DNA from: an uncultured Prevotellaceae bacterium
GTDB taxonomy: Bacteria; Bacteroidota; Bacteroidia; Bacteroidales; Muribaculaceae
DNA: 39,942 nucleotides
NCBI GenBank assembly: GCA_900318065.1
Contig: ONIY01000030.1
Span: 1-39,942 of the forward strand
Reading direction: 5' to 3'
Part shown: positions 23,698 to 32,314 of the stretch, piece after piece
How the letters are laid out: the number at the start of each line of letters is the position of its first letter
Numbering within the stretch: the first letter of the stretch is position 1
The notes under the pieces: model-generated
What the model saw: the letters and a program-made list of their open reading frames with translations, nothing else
Database searches by the model: none
Told to the model about the DNA's origin: nothing
Translations under genes and position numbers: made by a program

Positions 23698-26600
23698 TCA
23701 GATTATATTTACAAGATTTAAAGATACAATACTCTTTGATATATCTATAAGAGTAGATTCTTCTAATTGTTCAAGTCGGGTATCTCGTTCGGACTCCAAT
23801 CTTCTGATATTTTCTTCTGTCATGTGAATAAGCCTAAGCATTTGATTTGCTCTTTTCTCATCACTAGCCATTAGCCATTCTACTTCAACTTTCCATGCAT
23901 TGATATTCTGTTGCAAGTTATCAATACGGCAACGATAATAATCTTTAGTTTGATGAACTGTTCGTTGATTATCTCCTACGATTTGTAAAAGTAGTTCGTT
24001 CTTTCTTTTATCTATTATATTATCAACTGCTTCAGTAAAATCAAAACGCATATCCTGGATGAGCTCCATATTCATCCCTTCATTAAGTGCATTGCATTCT
24101 TTTCCGTCTATTTGAGAACGAGAAAAAATATGTTCGACAAGATCTTCGTCTTTAACAACTTTCCTGTTGTTTATGTCATATAAGATTGGTAGTAAAGTTT
24201 CTGTGAACTTAGGAACACCGTGTACTTTATTGGCAACACGAACTTTATAAATAATAAGATAGTAAAGCTTATCTTTTTCAAGTTGCTCGTCTTCTGTTAG
24301 TGCATAGCAGAATGATGTACTTGACTTATCTTCTTGACTTAAATAATACTGATGGCAAGCCTGGATGATAGGATGATATAAATTCAAAAAATAAACTTTG
24401 CTGTTCGTATATGCAGTGTCTTGGTCAAAAGTAATACGAATTGAAGTTTGCCCTTCTATATCTCTTCTAAACATATTGAAAGCAGCAGCTGCTTCTTCAT
24501 CCAAAGGTTGATTTTCATACAGGAAGTTTTGTAATAATTTAGGGTTACTTAAAGGTAACTGCAACTCATAAATGTGTTCATCTAATTGATTAAGTGTACA
24601 TGTTGGCAATTTTTGTTTTATCGCCATAACTAAATAATTGCACAACTCTTTTTCTGTAACATATGCGTTATTGTTTTGGATTCGGCTAATTTGCTCTTTG
24701 AAGTATGCATCATTGGTAAGAGCGTTATTTAAACCCTCATCAAGACGTTCTATTGTTTCTTTCTCGTTTGCTATTGCAATTTCAATATCTTTAATTTTCC
24801 TATATTTTTCTTCTTTTGTCAATTGTGTTGTATATAATTCTTTTTCAAGACTATTATATACGTCTTGTATTGTTATTTTACTTCCTTTCGTGAAAGGGGC
24901 ATCAAGGATGGCTTCCATGTCGCCAATCGCACTTTTGAAGATGCCAATTCGCTCTAATAAACGTATATAAATATCTTCTTGAATAGAATCTTCTACAATA
25001 ATATTGTAAATATTTACTTTGGGCGATTTCTGACCAAAACGATCAATACGACCTATACGTTGTTCAACAACCATTGGATTCCAAGGAAGATCATAATTTA
25101 CCATAGAGTTACAAAACTGCATGTCTAGACCTTCGCTGCCTACTTCGGAAGAAAGAAGAATGTGTGCATCAGGATTATTCTTGAAATCATCAAGAATTTC
25201 AGAGCGATTATGTATTTGTCCATGTATCATTAATGCGCCATAACCTCGCTTTTTAAGTCTTATTTGTAAATATTTCAATGTGCGACGGAAAAGAGCAAAG
25301 ACAATAATTTTCTTCGTCCCATTCTCAAAAACTTGAGTAATAATTCTAATAAGTGCATCAAATTTTGCATCTGAATAGTCTTGATATTCATCAATCCCTC
25401 TGTTTAATGATTCTTCTGAGTTTAGGTATGCAAAAACACTACTGGCAACCTGACGTTTCTTTTGTACAAGACCTAATGCACCGCCTTGTGTGAGGTGTTC
25501 TTCTCCCCAGTAATCGGTGTATGAATTATCGTCATAATACTCCTCTATTACCTTCTCAAATTCTTCCCTTTCCTTTGGTTTGAGCTTTACTTTACACAAG
25601 TGAGGCACACGTTCTGCCTGAGATAAATCTTTTATAACCTCACGTTTTCTTGTCCTTGAGAATATATTGTTCATCATGCTCATTGATGAAATCAAGCCTT
25701 GAAGTCTTACACGTGCTTTAGGTGTATCTTCTTCATGTAACATGCGTTGGATTTCTTGGTACATTGCATTTTCAGAAAAAATCTTGTCTGCCGTACTTTC
25801 AAAGCGGTATTCTCTTCTATTAATGGTGAAGCCGATATTAACGGATGAATTTTCAAGTTCTCTTGATATATAATCGAATGGTTTGTGGTTGTTTATGCCA
25901 CTTAATGCTTCAATAAAAGGTCGATTCTCTTGAAGGCGGTTTTCAAAAATCTGATAATTATAAAAACGAGTATTATCAAGTAAATGCATCAAATTATATA
26001 AGTCCTCGTAGCGAATCATTACTGGTGTAGCAGTAAGAAAAATTGCTGCATCAGCTCGACTTGTTATGATTCTAGCCCCTTTATATGTTTGTGTGCCGCT
26101 ATTGCGCATTCTATGTGCTTCATCGCACAACACCAAACTAAAATTGAAATTATGCTCTTTAAGATAATCAACTATATTGTTGGGTTCAGTATTATCATTT
26201 GATTTCGTCTGTATATCTCTGATTTTCTCGTAATTAATTATTGCATGTATAGAAACTCTTTGTTCTTTCATGTCCTGCAACAAGTCCTTTTGAGTTTCAT
26301 AAATTTTGAATTTGAGGCCAAATTTGTTAGCAAGTTCTTCTCTCCATTTGTTTTGAAGAGATTTTGGACATATTATAAGAACGTTTGATAATTCTTGCCT
26401 TGCTTTTAACTCAAGCATGATATGACCTGCTTCTATAGTTTTACCTAAACCAACTTCGTCAGCAATGAGTAATCGTCGATTAGGCGAATTTAGAAACTTC
26501 AGCAATGGTTTGAATTGATATGCTCGAAAGAGTGTCTTTGAGGATTTGAGAGAAGATATTGTGCTATTATTTGATGTGCCAATTTTAAAAGATGTGTTCT

Positions 26601-26826
26601 TCTTTGCGTATTCATTATATGAACCAAAGATACCTGCAGCACATCTGTCAAAGGGGTCATAAATCTCTTGATCAGCTTTAAGTTTGTTTTCAAACTCATC
26701 TGATGTTATATCACCAAACTGCACAACATATATGTTGCCACGTCGTGAAGACCTCACACTTGTAATAATTCCATGTTGAGTGGAGCCTATTTTTATAACC
26801 TTATCTCCAATGTTGAATTTGCCCAT
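23698..26826 (-). CDS. RapA/SNF2-type DEAH helicase (superfamily 2), candidate defence helicase
   Basis: 1042 residues. 1-40 is a small beta-barrel-like start (FNIGDKVIKIGSTQHGIITS). The SF2 core has motif I ADEVGLGKTIEAG (K129), motif II LCDEAHRMRN (DEAH 235-238), motif III LTATPV (264-269), motif V SSEVGSEGLD (559-568), and motif VI QRIGRIDRFGQ (589-599). These match SNF2/RapA (HepA) ATPases, which translocate on double-stranded DNA. The 440-residue tail (650-1042) has coiled-coil stretches (RKIKDIEIAIANEKETIERL, and a final one near RLESERDTRLEQLEES). It shows no nuclease or methylase motif that I can recognise. First gene of a two-gene unit with the Hsp70-like ATPase. AT-rich, suggesting transfer. 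It differs from true RapA in its N- and C-terminal parts. Confidence 0.9.
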   Translation of the reverse strand: MGKFNIGDKVIKIGSTQHGIITSVRSSRRGNIYVVQFGDITSDEFENKLKADQEIYDPFDRCAAGIFGSYNEYAKKNTSFKIGTSNNSTISSLKSSKTLFRAYQFKPLLKFLNSPNRRLLIADEVGLGKTIEAGHIMLELKARQELSNVLIICPKSLQNKWREELANKFGLKFKIYETQKDLLQDMKEQRVSIHAIINYEKIRDIQTKSNDNTEPNNIVDYLKEHNFNFSLVLCDEAHRMRNSGTQTYKGARIITSRADAAIFLTATPVMIRYEDLYNLMHLLDNTRFYNYQIFENRLQENRPFIEALSGINNHKPFDYISRELENSSVNIGFTINRREYRFESTADKIFSENAMYQEIQRMLHEEDTPKARVRLQGLISSMSMMNNIFSRTRKREVIKDLSQAERVPHLCKVKLKPKEREEFEKVIEEYYDDNSYTDYWGEEHLTQGGALGLVQKKRQVASSVFAYLNSEESLNRGIDEYQDYSDAKFDALIRIITQVFENGTKKIIVFALFRRTLKYLQIRLKKRGYGALMIHGQIHNRSEILDDFKNNPDAHILLSSEVGSEGLDMQFCNSMVNYDLPWNPMVVEQRIGRIDRFGQKSPKVNIYNIIVEDSIQEDIYIRLLERIGIFKSAIGDMEAILDAPFTKGSKITIQDVYNSLEKELYTTQLTKEEKYRKIKDIEIAIANEKETIERLDEGLNNALTNDAYFKEQISRIQNNNAYVTEKELCNYLVMAIKQKLPTCTLNQLDEHIYELQLPLSNPKLLQNFLYENQPLDEEAAAAFNMFRRDIEGQTSIRITFDQDTAYTNSKVYFLNLYHPIIQACHQYYLSQEDKSSTSFCYALTEDEQLEKDKLYYLIIYKVRVANKVHGVPKFTETLLPILYDINNRKVVKDEDLVEHIFSRSQIDGKECNALNEGMNMELIQDMRFDFTEAVDNIIDKRKNELLLQIVGDNQRTVHQTKDYYRCRIDNLQQNINAWKVEVEWLMASDEKRANQMLRLIHMTEENIRRLESERDTRLEQLEESTLIDISKSIVSLNLVNII

Positions 26827-27126
26827 AGTTGTAATTCTTTATCAGTCCTGGGTATCTAGTATGTTTTGATGTTCACGAAATTTTATACCTTTTTCTATGC
26901 CACTATTCCCATATGTTTCAAAATAAGTTGAGAATAATCGTTGTGTCGTCTATTGGCAAAAGAATATTTTGGAGGCGATGGAGACGCCGCATTTGCAACA
27001 CTACTAATCCTTTTATTAAAAGCAGTATTCTGACTAGTGAAAGAGGATTATGCCCTTTGCTAATCCTTTTTATTGATTCCCCATGTCGGGCATTGTTTTT
27101 TTATGTCCGACAGGGGGAAGGTGTTA
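26827..27126. other. Gene-free AT-rich gap with a long hairpin and direct repeats
   Basis: No convincing gene is seen in these 300 nt. A near-perfect 17-bp inverted repeat (27077-27093 and 27103-27119, two mismatches, loop 9 nt rich in T) stands next to the end of the YARHG gene. A 14-nt direct repeat CTAATCCTTTT(T)ATT occurs at 27004-27017 and 27060-27074. No TAnnTTTG box was found on the minus strand for the helicase gene. Confidence 0.5.
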
Positions 27127-28042
27127 TCACTCATTCTCTTTCATGACCTTTTCCATGTTCTGGATGAGGGCGATGTTGATGCGTTCTATTTCGTTGAGTT
27201 TCAGTGCTGATGCGTTGCTGGTGACTGGGGTGTACCACTCTTGTGCGGCGAAGATTTTGCTGAGGTTGCTGTCTTTGAACTTGTAGCCATGGCGTGCGTA
27301 GATGTCGTTGCGCATGAGTCGCAGTGTCTCGATGTTGTAGCAGCTCAAGTAACCAGCAGGGAGGATTTCCTGAGCGGTGATGGGCCACAGACTGTTGCCG
27401 GTGTAGCGAAAGCCTTCCACTTTGGCGTATTTCACGGAGGTAATCGACTCTACTGCGGGTTCGTCGTCCCAAGAAGCACCGTCGACTGGTTTCACCTCAT
27501 CCAGCTTTATGTTCTGCTTGTCGAAGTCGAACGAATAATGTTTTCCGGTTTTGAGCACCTCGATAATGTTGGTTGGTATGTCAAAGCTAGAAAGGAACTT
27601 GAAATTATCCCATTTGTTTTGTGAAGGAGTTGTCGACATGGCATTGTTACCGTTAAACGCCAGGTATTTGCCCTGTGCATTGTGATACACGCCATCGAGC
27701 TGCTTGTTGAGCTGGTCGATCTGCACATCCTCAAAGCTTGACAGCAACAGTTTTTCTCTCAATAGTAGACCCACTCGCCGACTTTCCAGTCAATGGGATT
27801 ATATCAAAATTTTCGTAGGAAGAGGCAATCACCATTTTGCCGCCTCGTCCTTTCACCACGTTAAACTCATATCCACCCTCGTGGAGCGTGCCTCCCGAGA
27901 AATGCAAGACACCTTTACTCTCTTTCACTTTAAAGAAAGCATAACCGTCGTGCCAGTATGTGCCGTTGATGTTTCCCAGAGAACCTGCCATAGCCTGCAG
28001 GAAGAACAGTGTTGCTGTAATCAGTGATAGAAATCGAATCAT
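27127..28042 (-). pseudogene. YARHG-domain secreted protein, split by a frameshift
   Basis: Two overlapping minus-strand frames make one recognisable protein. The first (28042 to stop at 27731, 103 residues) has signal peptide MIRFLSLITATLFFLQAMAG and a beta-rich N-terminal domain. The second (open from about 27774 to stop 27127; no ATG, only a GTG) carries the rest and a C-terminal YARHG domain (RNDIYARHGYKFKDSNLSKI, EWYTP). They join if one A is removed from the A5 run at about 27762, giving a protein of about 300 residues. A true mutation, an assembly error in the homopolymer, or less likely +1 frameshifting could explain this. It is the last gene of the DUF4293-nhaD operon (28 nt gap). 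YARHG domains are extracellular and of unknown function. Confidence 0.75.
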
Positions 28043-28070
28043 AGTAATAGTATTTTTAGTCAGTGAATAA

Positions 28071-29390
28071 TTATATTGCTGTTAATACAAAGTTCTCAAG
28101 CCATATAAGCGCAATTCCTGCAAGATAGCCCAGGAAAGCTATGAAAGTTATCTTCTTGAAGTACCAGAAGAAAGGAATCTTCTCGATGCCCATGGCAACA
28201 ACACCTGCTGCCGAGCCAATGATGAGCAGGCTGCCGCCCACGCCAGCAGTGAAGGTGAGCAAGTGCCAGAAGAGTCCGTCCTCAACGAAGTAGGCCAAAT
28301 AGGTGGGGTCGCCACCAGTCATTCCCGTGAACATCTTGATACATGCAGCCACCAGAGGCACGTTGTCGACAATCGACGACAACACGCCAATCAATCCGGC
28401 GATAGACACAGGCTCATGGATAGAATCGTTCAACGCTCCTGCAATCCCGTGCAAGATGCCAGCCTGTTGCAATGCCGACACACTCATAAGGATGCCCAGG
28501 AAGAACAATATCGACGACATGTCGATGTGTCGCATTGCCTGCGAGACACGTCCTCCCAGCTTGGGGTCAATCTTATAGCGAGTGATAAGAATCTCAGTGA
28601 CCAGCCAAATGACGCCCAGCGACAACATCATGCCCATGTAAGGCGGGAGATGAGTCACCGTCTTGAACACTGGCACAAAGAGCAGTCCTGTTACACCCAA
28701 GATGAGGATTGCCTTGCTGATGTGAGGATGCTCCTGCGACATCATGATGGCTTCCTCACGACGTGCCATGGGCTTGGGCATGGGCTCTTTCTTGATCCAG
28801 TGAGTGGCAAATGCCACAGGAATAATAACCGAGACAATCGATGGCAGCAGCAAGTTGTCGATCAGGCTAAGTGCAGTGACCTTATCGGCCATCCACAGCA
28901 TGATGGTGGTAACGTCGCCAATTGGCGACCACGCGCCACCACTGTTGGCTGCAAGGACCAGTACGCCGGCAAAGAGCCATCGTTCCTTCTGGTCGGGAAG
29001 CAATCGGCGCAGCATCATGATCATGATGATAGTCGTGGTCATGTTGTCGAGCACTGCCGACATGAAGAATGTGGTGATTGACAAGATCCACAGCATGCGT
29101 CGCTTGTTCTTGGCATGGATGTGCTCGGTGATAAAGCTGAAGCCTCCATAGCGGTCGATGTGCTCCACAATTGTCATTGCTGCAATGAGGAACATCAATA
29201 TCTCGCAAGTCTCGCCAAGGAACATCAACAGTTCGTCCTCCATTGTGGCATCGTGGGTGCACAATGAATAGACCGACCACAACACACCGCACATTATCAG
29301 CGCGAATGTGGATTTGTTGATTTTTAAGGAATGCTCAAGGGCAATAAGTATATAACCAATCACAAAGATAGTGATCAATGCAGCTGTCAT
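28071..29390 (-). CDS. nhaD: NhaD-type Na+/H+ antiporter
   Basis: 439 residues with about 11-12 membrane helices. NhaD-family signatures are present: SAVLDNMTTTIIMIMMLRRL (conserved D and N with TTT), AANSGGAWSPIGDVTTIMLW, and a second inverted-repeat half with SSIVDNVPLVAACIKMF and GGSLLIIGSAAGVVAMG. The protein exports Na+ (or Li+) in exchange for H+ at the inner membrane, helping pH and salt tolerance. It starts 27 nt after the DUF4293 gene and shares its promoter at 29902-29932. The family assignment is firm. Confidence 0.94.
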   Translation of the reverse strand: MTAALITIFVIGYILIALEHSLKINKSTFALIMCGVLWSVYSLCTHDATMEDELLMFLGETCEILMFLIAAMTIVEHIDRYGGFSFITEHIHAKNKRRMLWILSITTFFMSAVLDNMTTTIIMIMMLRRLLPDQKERWLFAGVLVLAANSGGAWSPIGDVTTIMLWMADKVTALSLIDNLLLPSIVSVIIPVAFATHWIKKEPMPKPMARREEAIMMSQEHPHISKAILILGVTGLLFVPVFKTVTHLPPYMGMMLSLGVIWLVTEILITRYKIDPKLGGRVSQAMRHIDMSSILFFLGILMSVSALQQAGILHGIAGALNDSIHEPVSIAGLIGVLSSIVDNVPLVAACIKMFTGMTGGDPTYLAYFVEDGLFWHLLTFTAGVGGSLLIIGSAAGVVAMGIEKIPFFWYFKKITFIAFLGYLAGIALIWLENFVLTAI

Positions 29391-29417
29391 AGCTCAAACA
29401 GTTTAAAATAAATTATC

Positions 29418-29843
29418 TTATCTGATTCTACTACTGCCCCTTAGCAGTTTCCTGTCGTGAGAAATACCCTTGTGAGCGAGAAGCAGGAATATTATTGCTA
29501 GAATGGGCAACACATTGTAATAAGTGAGACTTCCCAGCAGGTCGCAGTCTTCTTGCAAGAAAGCAATCGAACACATGGTTGCCAGCGAAGCCAAGATGAG
29601 CAGAATGTTGATAATGCACAATGTCTTTTGAAACTTCAGGCTCTTGAACTTGAAGATTGTTATGAACGATAACAGAGCAATGAGGCAGTTGAGGAAGAAG
29701 GGAATTGATTCAAGTCCTTCTAAACACATGCCACCCATTATCACATCGCCACGGGCATTAATCAACTGGGGCATAAAAGCATAAATACCCATTAAAATGG
29801 CGGCTATTAAAAGAAACAATGATTGCTTGCGCTGGATTACCAT
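29418..29843 (-). CDS. DUF4293 family membrane protein
   Basis: 141 residues. The N-terminal VIQRKQSLFLLIAAILMGIY is the family's characteristic start (MIQRxQT/S). Four hydrophobic helices follow (around 8-25, 48-66, 75-95, 108-125). The C-terminal DRKLLRGSSRIR corresponds to the conserved DxxLxRSxDRLR ending. This family is confined to Bacteroidetes and has no known function. First gene of a three-gene operon with nhaD and a YARHG gene. Confidence 0.9.
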   Translation of the reverse strand: MVIQRKQSLFLLIAAILMGIYAFMPQLINARGDVIMGGMCLEGLESIPFFLNCLIALLSFITIFKFKSLKFQKTLCIINILLILASLATMCSIAFLQEDCDLLGSLTYYNVLPILAIIFLLLAHKGISHDRKLLRGSSRIR

Positions 29844-29901
29844 GATGTCTATAATCGGTTTTTGTTAATATTTGTATTTATTTGTTTCGCTAAATTTAGT
29901 G

Positions 29902-29932
29902 CAAAATTAATGCAAACTATGATAATAGCAAA
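29902..29932 (-). promoter_or_regulatory. Promoter of the DUF4293-nhaD operon (TTTG - 19 nt - TAATTTTG)
   Basis: On the minus strand TTTG (29932-29929) and TAATTTTG (29909-29902) match the Bacteroidetes consensus exactly, 59 nt before the DUF4293 ATG. It is divergent to the promoter at 30013-30044. Confidence 0.8.
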
Positions 29933-30012
29933 ATAAAAACAAAGTTTTTAAACCATTTATCGCATTTTTTCAGCGTGAATCTGTGGCAAGAAGCCGAGAA
30001 GGTGTCGTTAAG

Positions 30013-30044
30013 TTTGTCATATTCCATTAATTTCATTATTTTTG
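30013..30044 (+). promoter_or_regulatory. Promoter of the TPR-dcp operon (TTTG - 20 nt - TATTTTTG)
   Basis: TTTG at 30013-30016 and TATTTTTG at 30037-30044, about 52 nt before the chosen ATG at 30097. This places an in-frame upstream start (30067) inside the leader and supports the later one. Confidence 0.78.
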
Positions 30045-30096
30045 CACAAGAATTGCAGTATAGTGTTTGTATATTTTATCTTCACGCAATAACAAC

Positions 30097-32301
30097 ATGG
30101 ATAAAGCAGAGATTTCAAAACTACGAAATAAAATATTTGAGCATCTTGACAACCGTCAGTTGGCACTGGCACTCAAGCACTTGAGGACTATGGTCGACGG
30201 CACTACCCAATGGGACATGAAAGAGGCGTTTAATCGTCTCGACACTTCCTATGGCTACTTGCTGCAATACCTCTCGCAAGGTGTTAGCGACCCTCAACGT
30301 GACACCATTTTGTCACAAATCTTTGCCGAGGTCTATGAGCTTACTGACAAAACTGTCATAGCCCTGGCTGCCGAGCAGTCGACTCACCTTTTCTACCTGC
30401 GACATCAAGAATATTCAGGAAGGAGCCTTGAGGCGATGCTCACTGAGTATAAAGCCGAGCACAGCAAAAGCGCTCTCATCAACCCCGACGACATCAACAC
30501 CACAGTTTCAATCAATATCCTCAAGCGATGTGAAGCCATTGAGAGCGACATCTTCAACAAGGTGTGGAGCTCATTCCCCATTGAGAATGCCGACATCGGC
30601 GTGCTCGCCAGTGCCCTTCGTGACAACGAGTTGCCATCACATCTCAAGAGCTTGATACTCTCGGCGTTGATGCTTGGATTGACAAAGTTTTTTGATGCGC
30701 CAAAACTCAAGTTGCTCATCGACAGTTACACATTCATTGATGACGATGAGCCGAAGCTGCGGGCGCTTATTAATGCTGTGATAATACTTTACCTTTACCG
30801 CAACAGGATTAATTATTACAGCGACCTGTTGTCATCACTTGACGAGATTCAGAAGCTGCCGTCATTCACAAGCGACATGCAGCTCATCTTCACAAGGCTA
30901 ATTCACAGCCGCAACACCGACAACATCTCACGCAAGATGCGCGAGGGCATCATGCCCGAGTTGCAGAAGATGAGCCCCGACCTCTTCAACAAGATAAAAG
31001 GCAAATCGCCCGGCACCATCAACATCGATGAGATAGAAGAAAATCCACAATGGCAGGAGTGGCTCGACAAGAGCGGAATAACAAAAAAACTCGAGGAATT
31101 CAATGAGATACAGCTCGAAGGTGGCGACGTGTTCATCTCCACATTCTCTAAACTCAAGTCCTATCCCTTCTTCAACACGCTTTCCAATTGGTTCTTGCCC
31201 TATCACGACAACTGCTCGGCAGTGACCAGCGCTTTTGGAGGGAAGAAACATCCTCTCACCGCCCTCTTCAAGGTGATGCCCATCCTGTGCGACAGCGACA
31301 AGTACTCGATGCTGCTGTCGATAGCGTCGGCCCCAGAGTCGCAACGCAACATGATGTTCTCTCAGTTTGAGGCACAACGCGAGCAATTCCAGGATTTGCA
31401 AAGCGAGGAGGCACAATCGGTAATAAAGATGCGAGACATCATTGTCAACCGCTACATTCAAGACCTTTACCGCTTCTTCAAACTCTATTCTCGCCGTCGT
31501 GAGTTTAAATCAATTTTCGACACAAGCATCAATCTTACCGAAGTTTACTGCTTGAAGGAATATTTGAGCGACACCCCTACCCTCTCGGTTATCGCCGAGT
31601 TCTATTTCAAAAACGGATTCTACAACGACGCAATAACGTTTTACCGCCGCATGGTCGCCAATCATGATGCCAATCCACATGTGTATCAAAAGATTGCCTA
31701 TGCCTACCAGTCGCTTGGCAAGTATCGTGAGGCTCTAAAGAACTATTCAAGATATGAGCTGGTTGACAGTTCCGATGCCTGGAACACCAGGCAAATGGCA
31801 CAGTGCTATCGCAGCCTGCGTGAGATTGACAAAGCCATTGAGTGCTACAACCGTGCCCTGGAGATGTCGCCGCAGAGTGTGAACTTGTGTCTGAACCTGG
31901 GGCATTGCTACCTTGACAAAGGCGACTACGACAATGCCCTGCATCAGTATTACAAGGCCGACTTCATGCCCAAGGCCAAGCATCGCGCCTGGCGACCCAT
32001 TGCCTGGTGCTCATTCCTCACGGGCAAGCATGAGCAAGCAGTCAATTATTATGAAAAGATAATCAACGATGACACACCCACATCGCAAGACTATCTCAAC
32101 TATGGCCATCTCCTGCAGTCGATGGGACGCATTGCCGAAGCGATTGAGAAATACCGCAAGTCGCTTGCCATGGAGAACAACGATGAGGAGGCCTTTGCCC
32201 AGCTTTATATCGCCGACGCAAAATATATGGTAAACAAATTGGGTGTGGCACCAGGCGACTATGCTCTACTGCTTGATGCCACTCTCAAGAACATTAAATA
32301 A
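30097..32301 (+). CDS. TPR-repeat protein, function unknown
   Basis: 734 residues from ATG 30097 (MDKAEISKLRNKIFEHLDNR). No signal peptide, so it is probably cytoplasmic. The first 480 residues are helical with no named domain that I recognise. Residues about 500-700 contain five or six tetratricopeptide repeats (for example NLCLNLGHCYLDKGDYDNAL, AYQSLGKYREALKNYSR, SLREIDKAIECYNRALEMSP). TPRs form a scaffold for protein-protein contacts. The dcp gene starts 13 nt after its stop, so the two share a transcript. A start at 30067 is in frame but adds an atypical segment. Confidence 0.88.
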   Translation: MDKAEISKLRNKIFEHLDNRQLALALKHLRTMVDGTTQWDMKEAFNRLDTSYGYLLQYLSQGVSDPQRDTILSQIFAEVYELTDKTVIALAAEQSTHLFYLRHQEYSGRSLEAMLTEYKAEHSKSALINPDDINTTVSINILKRCEAIESDIFNKVWSSFPIENADIGVLASALRDNELPSHLKSLILSALMLGLTKFFDAPKLKLLIDSYTFIDDDEPKLRALINAVIILYLYRNRINYYSDLLSSLDEIQKLPSFTSDMQLIFTRLIHSRNTDNISRKMREGIMPELQKMSPDLFNKIKGKSPGTINIDEIEENPQWQEWLDKSGITKKLEEFNEIQLEGGDVFISTFSKLKSYPFFNTLSNWFLPYHDNCSAVTSAFGGKKHPLTALFKVMPILCDSDKYSMLLSIASAPESQRNMMFSQFEAQREQFQDLQSEEAQSVIKMRDIIVNRYIQDLYRFFKLYSRRREFKSIFDTSINLTEVYCLKEYLSDTPTLSVIAEFYFKNGFYNDAITFYRRMVANHDANPHVYQKIAYAYQSLGKYREALKNYSRYELVDSSDAWNTRQMAQCYRSLREIDKAIECYNRALEMSPQSVNLCLNLGHCYLDKGDYDNALHQYYKADFMPKAKHRAWRPIAWCSFLTGKHEQAVNYYEKIINDDTPTSQDYLNYGHLLQSMGRIAEAIEKYRKSLAMENNDEEAFAQLYIADAKYMVNKLGVAPGDYALLLDATLKNIK

Positions 32302-32314
32302 ACTACCGTCAAGA

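Noticed and set aside
27731-27774. Programmed frameshift in the YARHG gene
   Set aside because: The shift needed is +1, rare in bacteria, and no prfB-like slippery stop or Shine-Dalgarno-like element is evident; a mutation or homopolymer error is simpler.
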